Positions 34,915-46,804 of a DNA stretch of 64,000 bases are shown piece by piece (positions within the stretch are counted from its first letter, which is position 1; every line of letters starts with the position of its first letter). The notes below the pieces were generated by a model. That model was not told the origin of the DNA. It searched no databases and was given only the letters and a program-made list of their open reading frames with translations. Source of the stretch: Lepiota brunneoincarnata (taxonomy: Eukaryota; Basidiomycota; Agaricomycetes; Agaricales; Agaricaceae); NCBI GenBank assembly GCA_023014365.1, contig JAEBUN010000011.1:124001-188000 (forward strand), read 5' to 3'. The translations under genes and the position numbers were made by a program.

Positions 34915-35360
34915 TACGTTGTCACGTGACGGCCCTACCCCGGCCCGGATTGTTCCGTCGTCGGGTAACATAGCCCGATGGCACGTGACCGGTCGCACGA
35001 TCACGTGACTTTTCCCAGACGCAAGCGCGCGTCTAAGTCAGCGCGGTAAGTTTCGAAACTCGAAGTTAAGTTTTTAATCCTATTTTCACCTGTTATTAAC
35101 GGGGGGATTATAAATACGTTCCGCGGATTTTGATCTATCGATCAAAATCGCAATCGATCGCTATCGGCGACAATCGATTGGATGGCAGGTATCTGACGGA
35201 TATCGTGCGCCTGATGAGTCTTTATAAGACGAAACGGGTGGGTAGTTGGAAACCCCAACAACCTGTTGCGCCCCTCCGTCGCGACTCGTGTTTATACGCC
35301 CCCTTTCCTAACCCTAACCCTCTGGATATGGATTATGATATCATTGTTGACAATAGCCCA
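34915..35360. promoter_or_regulatory. GC-rich LTR/promoter-like block with three CACGTGAC sites
   Basis: CACGTGAC (E-box / bHLH-type core) occurs at 34923, 34982 and 35002, followed by a TATAAATA box at 35109-35116 and palindromic ATCGAT-rich sequence (35130-35180). The order of upstream CACGTG sites, TATA box and short leader resembles the U3-R part of a fungal LTR, so a solo LTR is a possible reading. I could not identify TG...CA ends or a target duplication. At 35307-35321 is cctaaccctaaccct, 2.5 units of the TTAGGG telomere repeat. Confidence 0.4.
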
Positions 35361-35866
35361 GTTATGTAAGGTATATCTCCAAATGATATATTTTGCTTAT
35401 TGTCAGCATCATATCTCCACATGCAATATTTATTTAGTTTACACTCACATAACAGTGATATATGACATATATTTAATAGATATTCAATTACAACATATAA
35501 TTTCTGATATTCTAGCTATTCTGTTTGCAATATTGAGCCCAAATAAAAAATATCTAACAAATATCTCAAAGTAGGATAACAAATGGATATTTATTATATC
35601 TACAGCTATGATATCCCATCTGATATTTTAGCATATAATTAAAGGATATCTCATGCTCAAATATAGTCGTACGCCAGCAGTGTGACGAGTGCGATGCTCT
35701 TAACGGTCACGGGAGCTATGCCATCAAACGAGTGGTTACAAAATCGGCCATGAGGGAGATTAGGTTCAAGAGGGAATAGCGGAGATGCCTGACCCCGTGT
35801 TCTAGGATGGGGTGCTTATTATAGCACGGCTGATAAATAGGAGCAAGTCTGTGGGATGACCCGATA
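35361..35866. other. AT-rich spacer
   Basis: AT-rich DNA with many gatat/atatct/atattt words (35380-35660), then the upstream region of the next gene. I see no gene. Confidence 0.5.
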
Positions 35867-36534
35867 ATGGCTGAAGAACGTCTTGGATACGAGCTACTAG
35901 CTAGCAAGACCATCGTCGCTGCATTCGTGCGTCCGGGGGTAGGGGACGACGTAGTAGAGAAGTTTGAGGATGAGTATGCCAAAGGACGGCACACGGAAGG
36001 GGCGTGGGTGGTGCACCCCACCCGGTCATTTGCCCAAGGTGCGTGGATTCGGCTGCGCACGGACCGAGGCTTATCCGATGATACATAGAGAGCATCGATG
36101 GGCTGATGAACCTCGCAGCAACGGAATTCAGCAACACGGAACACAGCTACTACCCGTATTTTGTTGTCCTCGTTGACGAGCGTACAGCCCAGGACGGATC
36201 AGTCCTGCTAGTGCAACGCGATCCCTCGCGGCCGCCACAGTGGGAGCTGAGGATCACTCCCCGGAGTCTATCCACGTTCCTGAGCATCTGCGACATTGGT
36301 CATACGACGATTGAAGATGTGATACTAAACGACAAGCCTCCGGGCAACAACGAGTGGGTGTACGACGTCCCGTTCGACCACAGCGAGGAGTACGAGCACG
36401 AAGACCGGCGCGAGCCTGTGCTAATGAACCGGCTCGCCGTTGGTGGGGTGGAGACGGACTGGTTTGGAGCACCGCCACAGCATGTGCTGATAATGAGTGG
36501 GGTGTATGATAGCGTGAGAAAGAGTTGTGCTTAG
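35867..36534 (+). CDS. DUF6924-like hypothetical protein
   Basis: Two exons, 35867-36038 and 36089-36534 (50-bp intron), give 205 residues. It starts MAEERLGYELLASKTIVAAF, has HSYYPYFVVLVDERTAQDGSV then LLVQRD, and WELRITPRSLSTFLSICDIG, and ends SVRKSCA. The succession 'hydrophobic FVVLVD strand - S/D-x-S-V-LLV - (F/W)-x-(V/I)-x-P-x-x-L-x2-(V/F)-x2-(L/I)' resembles the bacterial DUF6924 family, of unknown function. I offer that assignment with caution. Soluble, no signal peptide. Only 80 bp separate it from the FHA-domain gene on the same strand. Confidence 0.75.
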
Positions 36535-36614
36535 TCATTGTTTAATTCACGTGATTTGCGTCGTCCTCATCGCTGTCCTCGTCCTGCTCGTCGTCCTGCC
36601 CGTCGTCGCCCATA

Positions 36615-39600
36615 ATGCCCCCGCCTGCGCCCTACCCTGGCTCGCATGCACAGCAGCCATGCCCCGCCCTCTATCTCTACCCCCTGAACGACTCCTTTGT
36701 CCCAAAACATATTTCCCTCGCCGCAAACCAGCGCGTCAAAATCGGCAGGCAGACCAACCCCAAGACCGCTCCTGGCGAGAAGAACGGCTTTTTCGACTCC
36801 AAGGTCCTCAGCAGACAGCATGCTGAGATTTGGGAGGACAGCGGCAAGGTGCGTTGGCCCGCTGCTGCCCCTGCTTCCCGCCCCACTCTGAACATCCACA
36901 CTTCTCCCGTCAGATATACATCAAGGACGTTAAGAGCTCCAACGGCACCTTTATCAACGGCGAGCGGCTTAGCCCAGAGGGCGTCGAGTCCGACCCATAC
37001 GAGCTCAAAAGCGACGACATCGTCGTACGTCTCCCTCTTCGATATATGCGCTTTTCTCTCACACGCTTCAGGAATTCGGCATTGACATCGTAGGCGAGGA
37101 CAACAAGACCATCATTCACCACAAAGTCGCTGCCCGCGCAGTCTGTGTCTTCTCAGAGCAGGACGCACAAGTCGCTGCCCGCGCAGAGCAGCATCAACAA
37201 CACCAACAGCAGCAACAGCAACAACTCCAGCTGCAGCACCAACACCAACACCAGCAGCAGTATGGCCCCCACTCTCTCATGGGTGCCGGCCAACCCGGTC
37301 CCAATGGAATCCCCTCCCAATTCAACTTTGTTGGGGGACCTCAGCAGCGGCGGCAGGGGCCCGGTGTCGCCCAAGGGCTCGCTGGTATGGGCGGCATGGG
37401 AGGTAGCATGCGGCCTCCTGGGAAATCTGGCCTCACCTTCGAACACATCCTTTCTCGCCTCCAGGGCGAGCTCCAAAAAAGCCGCGAGACGGGCTCAGAG
37501 CTCCATTCTCTCACTGGCTCCATCAACGATATCCACGAAGTCCTTGGCGGTAATCTCGTCAGCCATTTCGCTCGACTTTTTTTACGAAACACTAATATCC
37601 CTTTCAGCCCACAAATCTTCCCCCCTACCCCACTTCACTGCCTCCAATACGACCAGCCCGACAATCCTCGCCCTCCCACGCACACCAATCCAATCTCGGG
37701 GCTCCCAGCTCCTCTCCACCCCCTGACCAGCAACAACCCCCGCCGCAGGCAGCACCTCAGCCTCCACAATCTGCATCTCCCGCCGCCCTCATCTCCGAGC
37801 TTCAAAACCAGCTCCACGACACCCGGACATCACTGGCTGAACATGCCGACAAGGTCCGTGCACTCGAAGAAGTCCTTGTGGATCATGAAATCATCCGGAA
37901 AGAGGTTCGCGACTTGCGCCAGCTGATAGAACTTCGCCGGCGGGGGGTCATGTTTGAGCGTGAAAATGGCTTGGAGCGGGAAAGACAAGATGGTGGACTT
38001 CTCGAGCCCCGCGGCGGATTCGATCATGAAGATGACGAGGATGTACAACATATACGCATGCTCGATGAAGTGGATGATGAGGAAGATGCTCGTAGTATTT
38101 CTACCATCATTCCTCATGAGCTCGAGCGAGTCGATGAGGAGGATGAGGACCAGGTTGCCGCCGCCGAGAGGGACGATCCGGTCGAAGAGAGTGGCTACGA
38201 TGATGAGCGCGCCGATCCAATTGATCCTGAGCGAGAGCGTGAGGATGACTCGGAGCGGCAACATGAGCGGGAGCGCGAAATTGAAGAAGCCGAGCAAGAG
38301 GCTCTCCGGAGGAAACAGGAGGACCTCAATGTTGGGCGACCACGGACCCCAGAGCCCATGTCGTTTGGTTTACGGGAACGAGAAGCTGAACCTAGCACCG
38401 GCTCCCCTCGAACAAGGTCCGGCACCCTCTTGGCTCCTAACTCCAGATCTCCATCCTCACCACTTTCACAAACCAGTATAACTCCAAATGTAACCAATGA
38501 CGAAGTCCTAGAGCAAGTTCTCCAACTCAGCACACAAATCACCGCGATGGTGAAGTTGACCTCAAGCATGGAGGCGCAGTACGCCGCCGCCCAAGGCACA
38601 ATCAAGCTGTTGGAGACCAAGATTACAGAACTGGAAAAATCGATGAAAGCTAAGGAAGACAAAGACAAGTCCGCCACCGTCGATGACATACAACCGGTTT
38701 CAGCGCCAGAGGAAGGGCGGCTAGCTCATACAGAACAGGAGGCGGACCAGGACAAAGAAGGGTCGCTCACCGCATTCTTTGCCGAGTGGAAGAAGACGGT
38801 CGAGGGGCAGTGGGGCGCCGTGAAAGAAGAATGGCGGGAGGAGCGGGAGCGGCTGTACAAAGCTCGTGAGGAGTGGGAGTCGAAGATGAAGGCGATGGAC
38901 AGTAGTTTGGAGAGAGTGAATCAGTTGCAGGGCGCAACGACTGCTCTCGTCAAGGATTTCGGAGCTCAAAAACAGGAGTTATCGAGAATGCAAGAGCGGG
39001 TGCAAAATCAGTTTCAACAGGTCGTTGGCCTGAGAGTCGGGAATGGGGATGTGGTAAAATATGGCCGCGGAAGTGGGCTGGTGACACCACCGAGCCCAAG
39101 GAGCCAAAGCTCTGATTCGGGAGGGTACAGGAGACGGCGGAAGAGGAGGTCTGGGAGTGGTGGACCTCGCGGGAGGTCGTCGGGAAGCGGAAATGAGAGG
39201 AGGAGCAGGAGTATCAGCAGTGACCCCGGAGAATCGTCGGACGATGCTACGCTCGCATCAGAGGAGGGCTTAGATGGCACCAAAGTCACTGTATTTGGGA
39301 ATGGAATGCCCAATCATGCTGGATCGCCGCTGAAACATCCAGCGGCGAGCTTGTCAGGAAATCACCTCCCCCAGTCTACGACAACGCGGACGGACATCTC
39401 AGCACCTCTTGCCTCGAGATCCCCGGACGAAGGGATGGCGATCTCCCGTGCGTACTACTTTTCTGCGAAAAAGGAACAAGTCTTTGATTACGAGGATGGC
39501 GATACAGGGTCGTCAGTGGGGGATGAGGATGAGGAAGGCAAGAAAGTACCTGGACCAAAAGATCCTGTGGCGCTCGCTACACCTGCATCGATGAGCGCGA

Positions 39601-39821
39601 GTTTGATCAGTGAGGGACAAGTTTTACCGCCTCTGGAAATTGGCATGGAGGAGAGAAAAGTGCCGAGCAAACCGGTAAGTCTCGTGGTAATACTTTTGTC
39701 CGAAGAGTGTTTATTAACGGAGGATGCTTTGCAGAATACGGTCAACCTCCAGACAGCAGGTGCTGTCGTTATACTTGCTGTTGCTGCTGCCGCCGTGTTT
39801 TGGAAGGTGCGATCGGAGTAA
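36615..39821 (+). CDS. FHA-domain, coiled-coil, tail-anchored protein (SLMAP/Far10/PRO45-like)
   Basis: Exons 36615-36848, 36914-37024, 37072 to about 37557, about 37608-39674 and 39735-39821. The N-terminus is an FHA domain: [50 protein letters not shown]. All the usual phosphothreonine-binding residues (GR, SR-H, SSNGT, N-G) are visible. A Gln/His-rich stretch, long acidic coiled coils ([18 protein letters not shown] onward) and an SR/G-rich linker follow. The C-terminus is a single hydrophobic helix, [19 protein letters not shown], ending a few residues before the stop. FHA plus coiled coil plus tail anchor is the architecture of the SLMAP homologue of the fungal STRIPAK complex, anchored in the ER or nuclear envelope. 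The final intron (39675-39734) is a multiple of three, so an unspliced frame also stays open. The third donor is uncertain. Confidence 0.87.
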
Positions 39822-42800
39822 AGGTCGTACGGGAGGGAGGAGGGCAGGGTCGGATCTGAAGGGGAGAGCTGGGGGGAAGGGACTTCATACTTTGCAACTA
39901 TATGCGCTCGCCTGCACGCACCACGGAACGGCCCACCGTCAACCCTGACACGGAGTCAAACCTACATCACTTTGGCATAACGCTCCGCCATAAACCTGCA
40001 CTCGCGCCACCCCCCCTCTGCGTACTGCCTGCGTCAATTGCATACCTGCGTCTCTCTGCAGTACCCTTCAGATGGTCGGTGTACGCTGTGTCCTGCGTTG
40101 CCTGTCCTTTTTCGCTGGTCCCTCGCAATGCGTTTCGTGATCCTTTGTTTCGTGGATTCTCTTTGGCGCTGTCCGTGTCTTGCCCCTCGTTAGTTCGCGT
40201 CTATATCAAAATACACCGCACCCTCACCCTCGACTTCCCTTGTCTTCTACTCCTGTGTGGGAGTGGGGTTCATCTTGGCATCGCCAAAATATTTCATCGC
40301 ATCGCTGCCCCGATCAAATTCTCACCGTACCCGACTGGTTTCATCGATGACACCGCAACGTACATCAGCTCTTCACGAGCCTGGAATTCCTTCTCATATG
40401 CACTCCTCTTTCCCCTTTTTACCCATCTAGTATAAACCCCTTCTACACAAGCCCGCAGCCGTATAGCATACCACCACACGGGTATCCATTGTTTTAGTTA
40501 ATCCACTATTCTTTTCTTTCTCTCCAGTTTGTGCTTCCTCCGGCCCGACAATTTAGTTTAAATACCTATTGCGTATGTGATTCATAGCTCATCTTTTAGG
40601 TGAATGAGATATTTATTGTTCTGACTCGGTCATTGGATGATGGGACATTATGCTCATACACTTTGATCGGTGCTCAGGTGGTCAGTCAACTTGCTGACTG
40701 AGGTTGTTGCCCGAAGATCCGGTAACGCAGGGTGCTGTACGAACCATGGTCGGGTTACGTTCACAGACCAACATTAGAAAATATCTATCTACCGGAATTA
40801 ATGAGACATTGTGCAATATCGACAGCTGGGCAAATGGTAGAAGAAGGAAAGCTAGGAAACCACCCCAAATCCTGAGGCCAGAATTCGCTCGCTCATCACT
40901 GTGCCCTGAAACCACGAGCTAACATTTGGAATTTATGCCGAAAAGCTCTCGGAACATCGCCGATGTCGCTTTCTAGCCATCGCTGCCATCGCGCCTTCAC
41001 ACTTCCGAGGCGCTCCCTGAGCATTCGGGCGATGGCAACAGAACATAGCCATTCAAATCTATACAACTCGAATCATCGATGTGGATTTTGTATTTTTACA
41101 GAATACACTCAACGAACGAAACCGAAAACGACTGCGGGCCCCGCTGACATCAATAGAACGCATGCTCCCGAACATTCCTCGCAGGTGACTCGATTAAGCC
41201 GTTGAAAAGTAACCCAATAATGTTAGTGCCATAGAGAACAGATAAAGGGTGATCGAAGGAGGTGAATTGCCAGCTCCTGCTATCTTGATAACAACGTCCG
41301 ACATCAACTCCGCTCGTCTTCCTGTCTCCGCCACTGCCTACTCCGCATGGAGTCCAGACATTGCCAATGACCCCGTCAATCATGGAATATAGTGAGCCCA
41401 GCGTCTACCGGATCTTGTACTCACATTTCTGTGCACCGGCCTTTGCTGAGCGTCGAGCGTCCTGCACCTCATTCACCCATATAACACAAAACGTGTTATG
41501 ATCTTACTTGTCACTGGCTCGTAAGAGTCACCAACGAGTTTGGCAGCATAGTATTGTAAAAATACAAAACCCAAGTCGATGATTCCTGTTGTGTACAGTA
41601 CACGTCCCGTGATCATTGTTGCCCAGAAAAAGCCTAGGATGACCAGTGATCCCATGACGATACCGGATAGCATGCGAAGTCGACGGTTGGTTTTCAAGAA
41701 TTTTCCCTTTATCTCTGGAGGTCAACTCAAATATTAGGGGGTGGCGGGGCCAATATTTTATCCCCCGAATTAGAGGGGAGGGTGATTCCGCCTAATGATC
41801 CGGCTGCGAATGATCTACACCGTGCCTCGCAGCGCACCTTACCCCCACGCTTTGGATTGCTCGAGCCTGTCTACGTACTCAGCACTCAGCGACTATCAAC
41901 TCAGGTCCGGAATGAGCAGATTCCGACATCCATCTGCCAACCGGCGAAATCGTTGCCCAACAGCTTGGGCCCAAACTCGCATAAGCGCCCGAGCAATGTA
42001 CTGTATGTTGAGGATCTGCGACTCGGCCAAAATGAGCCGAGCAAGCAGAGCTAGGTCTTTGACTGAGCAGAAGTCACAGCCACCGGGCCTGTTTGGCTCT
42101 GCACCACCGCCGCAGTGGCTGCTGACCGTCGCTCTCCACTCCTTCGTGTTCTCGCCCACCCACCGCATCCTGAGCTGCACGGTGTGCCTGCGCAGCCCCG
42201 TGTTCAGCAGCCGAGAGGACCGCAACACGGGCAGACTCATCCGCCCATCCGCGGTCCCTCTCGGACCTGTAAGCCACACTGCCGGGCAGGGAAGCCCCCC
42301 CGAGCTCTCGCCCATCACTCAGACAAATGCTAAGCTACCTTAATGTCAGCCCCATGTAACATGAACATAGCTCACGAGTCGGATACATCCTCATTATCTG
42401 TGACGACACGACAAGCAAAGATACAGACTATGCGTGTCTGCGAGGAAGGAACAACCGTTTACGTGCTCATACCCGATGTACTACCCCAGGCCCTTCAATA
42501 TATCACTACTCTCCTCAGGATCTGAGCTATTGCATATAGTCCTGGAACCTGGAACACCGGCTAGGGTGGCCCCGCCAGACGGCCCTTTGTTTCACTTTAT
42601 CATCCCAGAGGCTATTCCTCGTGACGGGCGCACCCCTGCTACAGGTTGAGAAGTGCTACTATGTCCTTTACTGCACCATGGCACCACTTTAACCTGCATG
42701 GGGCACACCACCAGTGCCCGCCCCCCATACAGTCCAGCACGGAAATATCGTTTGAGTGGTCGCCATCCTTCCCCGCCTTCTACTTCATCCTCTGGCTGGT

Positions 42801-43541
42801 TGTCGCACTCCGCTCGGCCTAGCACACCACTGTCGGTATCAGTGGTTGGCGTTCCTGGTACACCATAGACCTGATGACTCAACAGTCACTCTAATGTGGA
42901 ACTTCTAATTTTTACATCGCTTCCCCCAACCACAGGCATCCACCGGCGTATTGCGGACAGCCTTAGATCGCGGACTTTTATGTTTAGACTAGAGCTTTTG
43001 GTCCCCAATAACCAGTCTTCGACACCCTACATTCGTCTTTCTCATTTTCTCTCACTACCCTTACTCTTTCTCGGTGTACAAGCTCGTGCGGGCGTCTGGT
43101 CGACCGTGCACGCAAAGTATTTTTTCATCTTTGGTCCTCACTGTGAATTACTACCATTCAGATGATTACCCCAAGTTGATAATACTCTGTTAGCCCCCAG
43201 TTGAATGCGGCGTGATACCGGCACTCAAGTAAGGAACCAAGGATACTAGCTCCCTCGACATACTAGTTCACAACATCTTTGCATAAATTATCCAGTTACA
43301 ACGATCTTAATGGCGGCTCTGCGTACTGTTGGAGGCAGAACAGGGTGTTTTCCTGACAATTACTCGATTCTTTGCTTGGCCGCTAATATACACATCACGC
43401 CCAATTGCGACGTCAACATGAGGATTACAAACGTGCGTGAGGGATCGTAAAATGGTCCAGTATCATACATAACAAGCGCGGTTTCCACAGGGGGTTTCAC
43501 CATCAATCATCCCAGGAAGCTAAGCGCCCGCATCATCAGCG
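39822..43541. other. Long intergenic region
   Basis: A 177-codon plus-strand frame at 39902-40435 directly follows the FHA gene and is probably 3' UTR. 41060-41600 holds a small inverted duplication. Between 41793 and 42340 both strands are open for 140-180 codons, in GC-rich DNA, with no recognisable motif. 42340-43540 shows only short frames. No gene is annotated with confidence. Confidence 0.45.
41060..41600. repeat. Inverted duplication of a short membrane-protein-like fragment
   Basis: 41064-41102 (gaatcatcgatgtggattttgtatttttacag) reappears as its reverse complement at about 41552-41590. The minus-strand copy lies in a frame reading MLSGIVMGSLVILGFFWATM then ITGRVLYTTGIIDLGFVFLQ, two potential transmembrane helices. 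Neither side has a complete gene; I infer relics of one membrane-protein gene in inverted orientation. Confidence 0.45.
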
Positions 43542-44774
43542 TCAGCGTCTAATAAAAATACAGAATTGCCGCCCACCTTTCGTGATATCGGTCCATCCAT
43601 AGTACATCACCACAAGCGACACAGTCTCGAGCACAGTCGCCATAAACGATCCATCCACTCTCCTGCCTAGAGGACTACAGGGAGCATCAGCGTATGAATT
43701 TTTGCTCGTATGGTACATTACTTACCTCACAGATGGACGCGCCAACGGGACTCAGCCTGAATACTTGGGCTATGAGAAATGAAAGAGCCGAGCCGACATA
43801 TATCCAGAACGGTCTCCTCTCGTTCAGAATGGAGATGACGATATAGGCGTATATGATGAATGCGACGAGCGTTGCACTAAACCCCCGGATCAGTGAGTAG
43901 ATAAGGATAGTACTTGAAGTTGGACGCGTACGCAGCAGGCCAAATGGTTGTCAGGACAAAGAGCGGGATGCTTTGTATCGAATCTGGTGGAGTTGAGGCA
44001 GATCCAAGGGCAGTGGTAAAACCAAACGCCGTGTCGAGGGCGATATACATCGTCGCGAAAAAGAACACAAACTGGCCTACATGTATACCCTGGGTAGTAA
44101 CAACAGGATCCCCTGGGTGAGTGTGATCAGCTGAGGTGAAGAGATTACTAAAAACGCACGGTGACACTGCCCAACCTCCCGTCTTCTAGAACTTGTGTTG
44201 ACGTAAATGCATTCCACAGCAACACCCAGAACAAAGACGCAACGACTCCGGCATGAATCGCAGTCAATGCGCCAAGTGCCCTCGTTCCTTGCTCCAACAA
44301 TGCTCCAGCAGACAATAGTTGGAGGATCAGTGATACAAGATACGTCACAAGTAGCACACGAAACTCCGCCCTTCCTGTAATCGAAGCCTTGAGTTAGGGG
44401 AGGAAAAGCACCGTTATCTTATGCGCACTGACCCACTGCTGCTACTCGCCGTTGGCAGCCCCATAGGAGAATCCCAATAGTGACGAACCCGACTGCACAG
44501 GCCACATTGTTAACGAGATTCGACAAGGAATCGCGTGTGTGGACCCTGTAGATACCGCATTCGGCGTTGATGCCAACAGGGGCGAATGGTCTCTGGCTGT
44601 CTGGCCCGAGGACCTCAGGAGCTTCGCGCTGGAGCTAGATGAAAAGCCAAATGAGTACCTCCATCCTCACCGAGGAAAACAACCCAAAGGACGTGCCTGA
44701 AGATAGAAGAGATTGCATAGGGTGTAGCTGGGCACATGCTCACACAATTCCTTGAATTCTCCAAAGTGAACCAT
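43542..44774 (-). CDS. Chs7-type chitin synthase export chaperone, divergent paralogue
   Basis: Minus-strand multi-exon gene. The start at 44774 gives MVHFGEFKELCEHVPSYTLC then NLFYLQ. Later exons read 'PFAPVGINAECGIYRVHTRD', LVNNVACAVGFVTIGILLWG, 'LLVTYLVSLILQLLSAGALL', 'ALTAIHAGVVASLFWVLLWN', 'FVFFFATMYIALDTAFGF', SIPLFVLTTIWPAAYAS, 'LNERRPFWIYVGSALSFLIA' and RRVDGSFMATVLETVSLVV. This is the seven-helix Chs7 plan, an ER protein needed for export of chitin synthase. It differs from its neighbour at 46805-48070 at conserved places: LSPVGASIC replaces the CR-type segment before the VDGSF motif, and the first intron appears to use GC or an unusual donor after NLFYLQ. Possibly a specialised or degenerating duplicate. 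Confidence 0.85.
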
Positions 44775-45171
44775 TGTTGACGAGGTGGTGGAAAGAAAGA
44801 AAGGAAGTGTAGCGCTCAATGAGAAGCTTGGAGGTTCTTTAATTTTGGGGTCTCCCTCGGAAGCACCAACACGTGTTCTACCCTGAATAACTTAGACTCG
44901 ACGGGAAGACACAGGAGCACTGAGCATGGTTCCTTGGAGGACGCACACCGGCGTTGCACTGACACCAAAACGAGAACAACACACGTGCATATCGCTTGGT
45001 GCGTAAGGGTGGATTGTGGAGCACAGCCCTGTGATGCACGAGGGACAAGGTTGAAACGAAATGGGTATGCATTGTATTAGCGAATAAGTACAAAGAATCC
45101 ACGGGAGAGGGCTAAGGTACTAAGTCTGGGCTCAGGAGGTCGTGTGCGAGAAATAGCGGTGAGCTTACGGA
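44775..45171. other. Intergenic
   Basis: Promoter of the minus-strand Chs7-like paralogue and 3' flank of the next minus-strand gene. One cacgtg site at 44981. I see no gene. Confidence 0.5.
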
Positions 45172-45619
45172 TTACTGCCTGGCAACGGCTGGCGACTTCT
45201 TTCTCCTAGTATTCCCGCTTGCATGGCCTGACCTTGCGGGGCGCCTCCTCTTTGCGACAGGCTTTGTTGGTGTAGGTGTGGATGTAGGAGTAGGGAGAAC
45301 ACCCCGGAGTTTTATTCGCCCATCCTTGAGGGTTTCGGTGATGATAGGGCTTGCGGCGGGTCTGAACTTGTGCTCCTTGGAGTACCTGAACGGCGCTGAG
45401 ATAAGGTGTTAGAGAGAATGAGGAGAGGATATACCGAGAGGCATAGATGACTTTGGGTTTTCGGGGCTGCAGCAGTGGAAGACTAAAGTAAAAGAGCAGA
45501 ACGACGCAGGCGATGAATGCTAAACGCTTCCACGGAGACGGAGACGGCCTGGGATTGTCTGTGCGTCGGTCAGTGCGCTTGTCGGCCTTGATCACATGGG
45601 TAGCGTCTTCAGGCTCCAT
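45172..45619 (-). CDS. Small single-pass membrane protein with basic tail
   Basis: Minus-strand gene, one intron: exon 1 starts at 45619, and the second exon begins 'gtactccaag' after the tag cgccgttcag acceptor. The product is about 132 residues. The N-terminus MEPEDATHVIKADKRTDRRT is hydrophilic; then comes one TM helix, LAFIACVVLLFYFSLPLL. The rest reads RYSKEHKFRPAASPIITETL, KDGRIKLRGVLPTPT, a Thr/Pro stretch and an Arg/Lys-rich C-terminus ending SPAVARQ. The positively charged side would face the cytosol or lumen depending on topology. The KYSKEHKFRPAASP-IITE segment looks conserved, but I do not recognise the family. It lies between the two Chs7-type genes. Confidence 0.7.
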
Positions 45620-46804
45620 GATGGTCGAGGGGGGCAGACAACGTGTTGGGACACCACGTGACATACACGCCAAAACTTATCGAGCGCCGACCGCCCATCT
45701 CGATGTAAAACCCCCTCTAACGTTACGACCGAATTTCATAACTTGCCAAGTTCTAAGATTCATTCATCACCCTCCAGGCCCTGGCCGATCGCCTTGACCA
45801 ACTCCGAGACACTTTCCCCACTGGTTTCACAAGCTTGAACAACAGATTCGATGGTTTAGAAACGTGCATCAAGTGCTTGGAGACGCGCTTGGAGAACCCT
45901 TAGAGCCAGGTACCGGGCGCTTATAAATAAGCATGGAGGGTCCAGAAGACCCAGTTCGGACGGATTAGAGCCAGGTTCGTGCTACTTCCTCTCCCTACTT
46001 TCTAACTGGCTCAAAAGTATGACATCTCCACAGCACACAGAATGCTACAGCGCGCATACAAAACAGTGCGAGAGCCCAAACCCCATAGACCTCGTTCCGT
46101 TGGTAAACACCGCGAACAGTGAACTGGAGATCCCACTCCAAATTTCCCAACCACGGTAGCTGCTCTCCGAGCGCTCACGGTCTCTTTCTTCTTGATGCCA
46201 TACATCCAACCACGTCCTCATAGCTACCTCTACCAAGGTTGTTCTCGCAGCTCTAAAGGAGGAACTTACGAGAACTGTTAGGGAACGTCAAACACGGCTT
46301 CAAACCATGGTAGACATTCCGCCAGGAATACTTACTACTCTATTTCTTGCATCATGTTATTCGTGAAGACAAATCAACGCGAAGCATTGTATTTTTCATT
46401 TGATGTACATCATGAATAGACAAAAAGGAAAAATCCACACCCATAAGCCAGGGTATGCTGGCCACCCAAAACGGAGGATCTAAGGTACGAACTGACACAG
46501 CACCCATAACCTGAAAGCACAGGAGGGGGGATATAGACAGAGTATAGTGCAGGTGGACAAACAACAGTGAGAGGGGTATGAACAGGTACGCGATCGGCAA
46601 AGGTGGGTGAATACAAATAAGATACCCGAGGTGCATCAGTTGGGAGTGGGGAATATTATTATTAGTCGTGGACAGGAGAACATTGAGCATGAATGATTTG
46701 CGGGGCATTATGACGGATAGGGAAATGAACCGTCGTCCCATGATTCTAAAAACCACACCCACACGCACAGAATCCATAAGCGACGCCCAGCAAGCTGACT
46801 GGTT
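45620..46804. other. Intergenic with a short helical relic
   Basis: A CACGTGAC site at 45655 lies ~35 bp upstream of the small membrane-protein gene start and may be a promoter element. At about 45777-45902 a plus-strand frame reads ALADRLDQLRDTFPTGFTSL then NNRFDGLETCIKCLETRLEN before a stop. It resembles an amphipathic repeat from a larger coiled-coil protein and has no visible start. The rest shows nothing. Confidence 0.45.

Noticed and set aside
35307..35321. cctaaccctaaccct as a chromosome end
   Set aside because: Only 2.5 telomere units, internal to the window with ordinary genes on both sides. At most an interstitial scar.
39902..40435. 177-codon frame after the FHA gene
   Set aside because: No motif, no upstream promoter space and a start within ~80 bp of the FHA stop. 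Probably 3' UTR.
41795..42343. Overlapping 140- and 182-codon frames on opposite strands
   Set aside because: GC-rich DNA with both strands open and no recognisable domain or splice-linked exons. Neither strand can be preferred.
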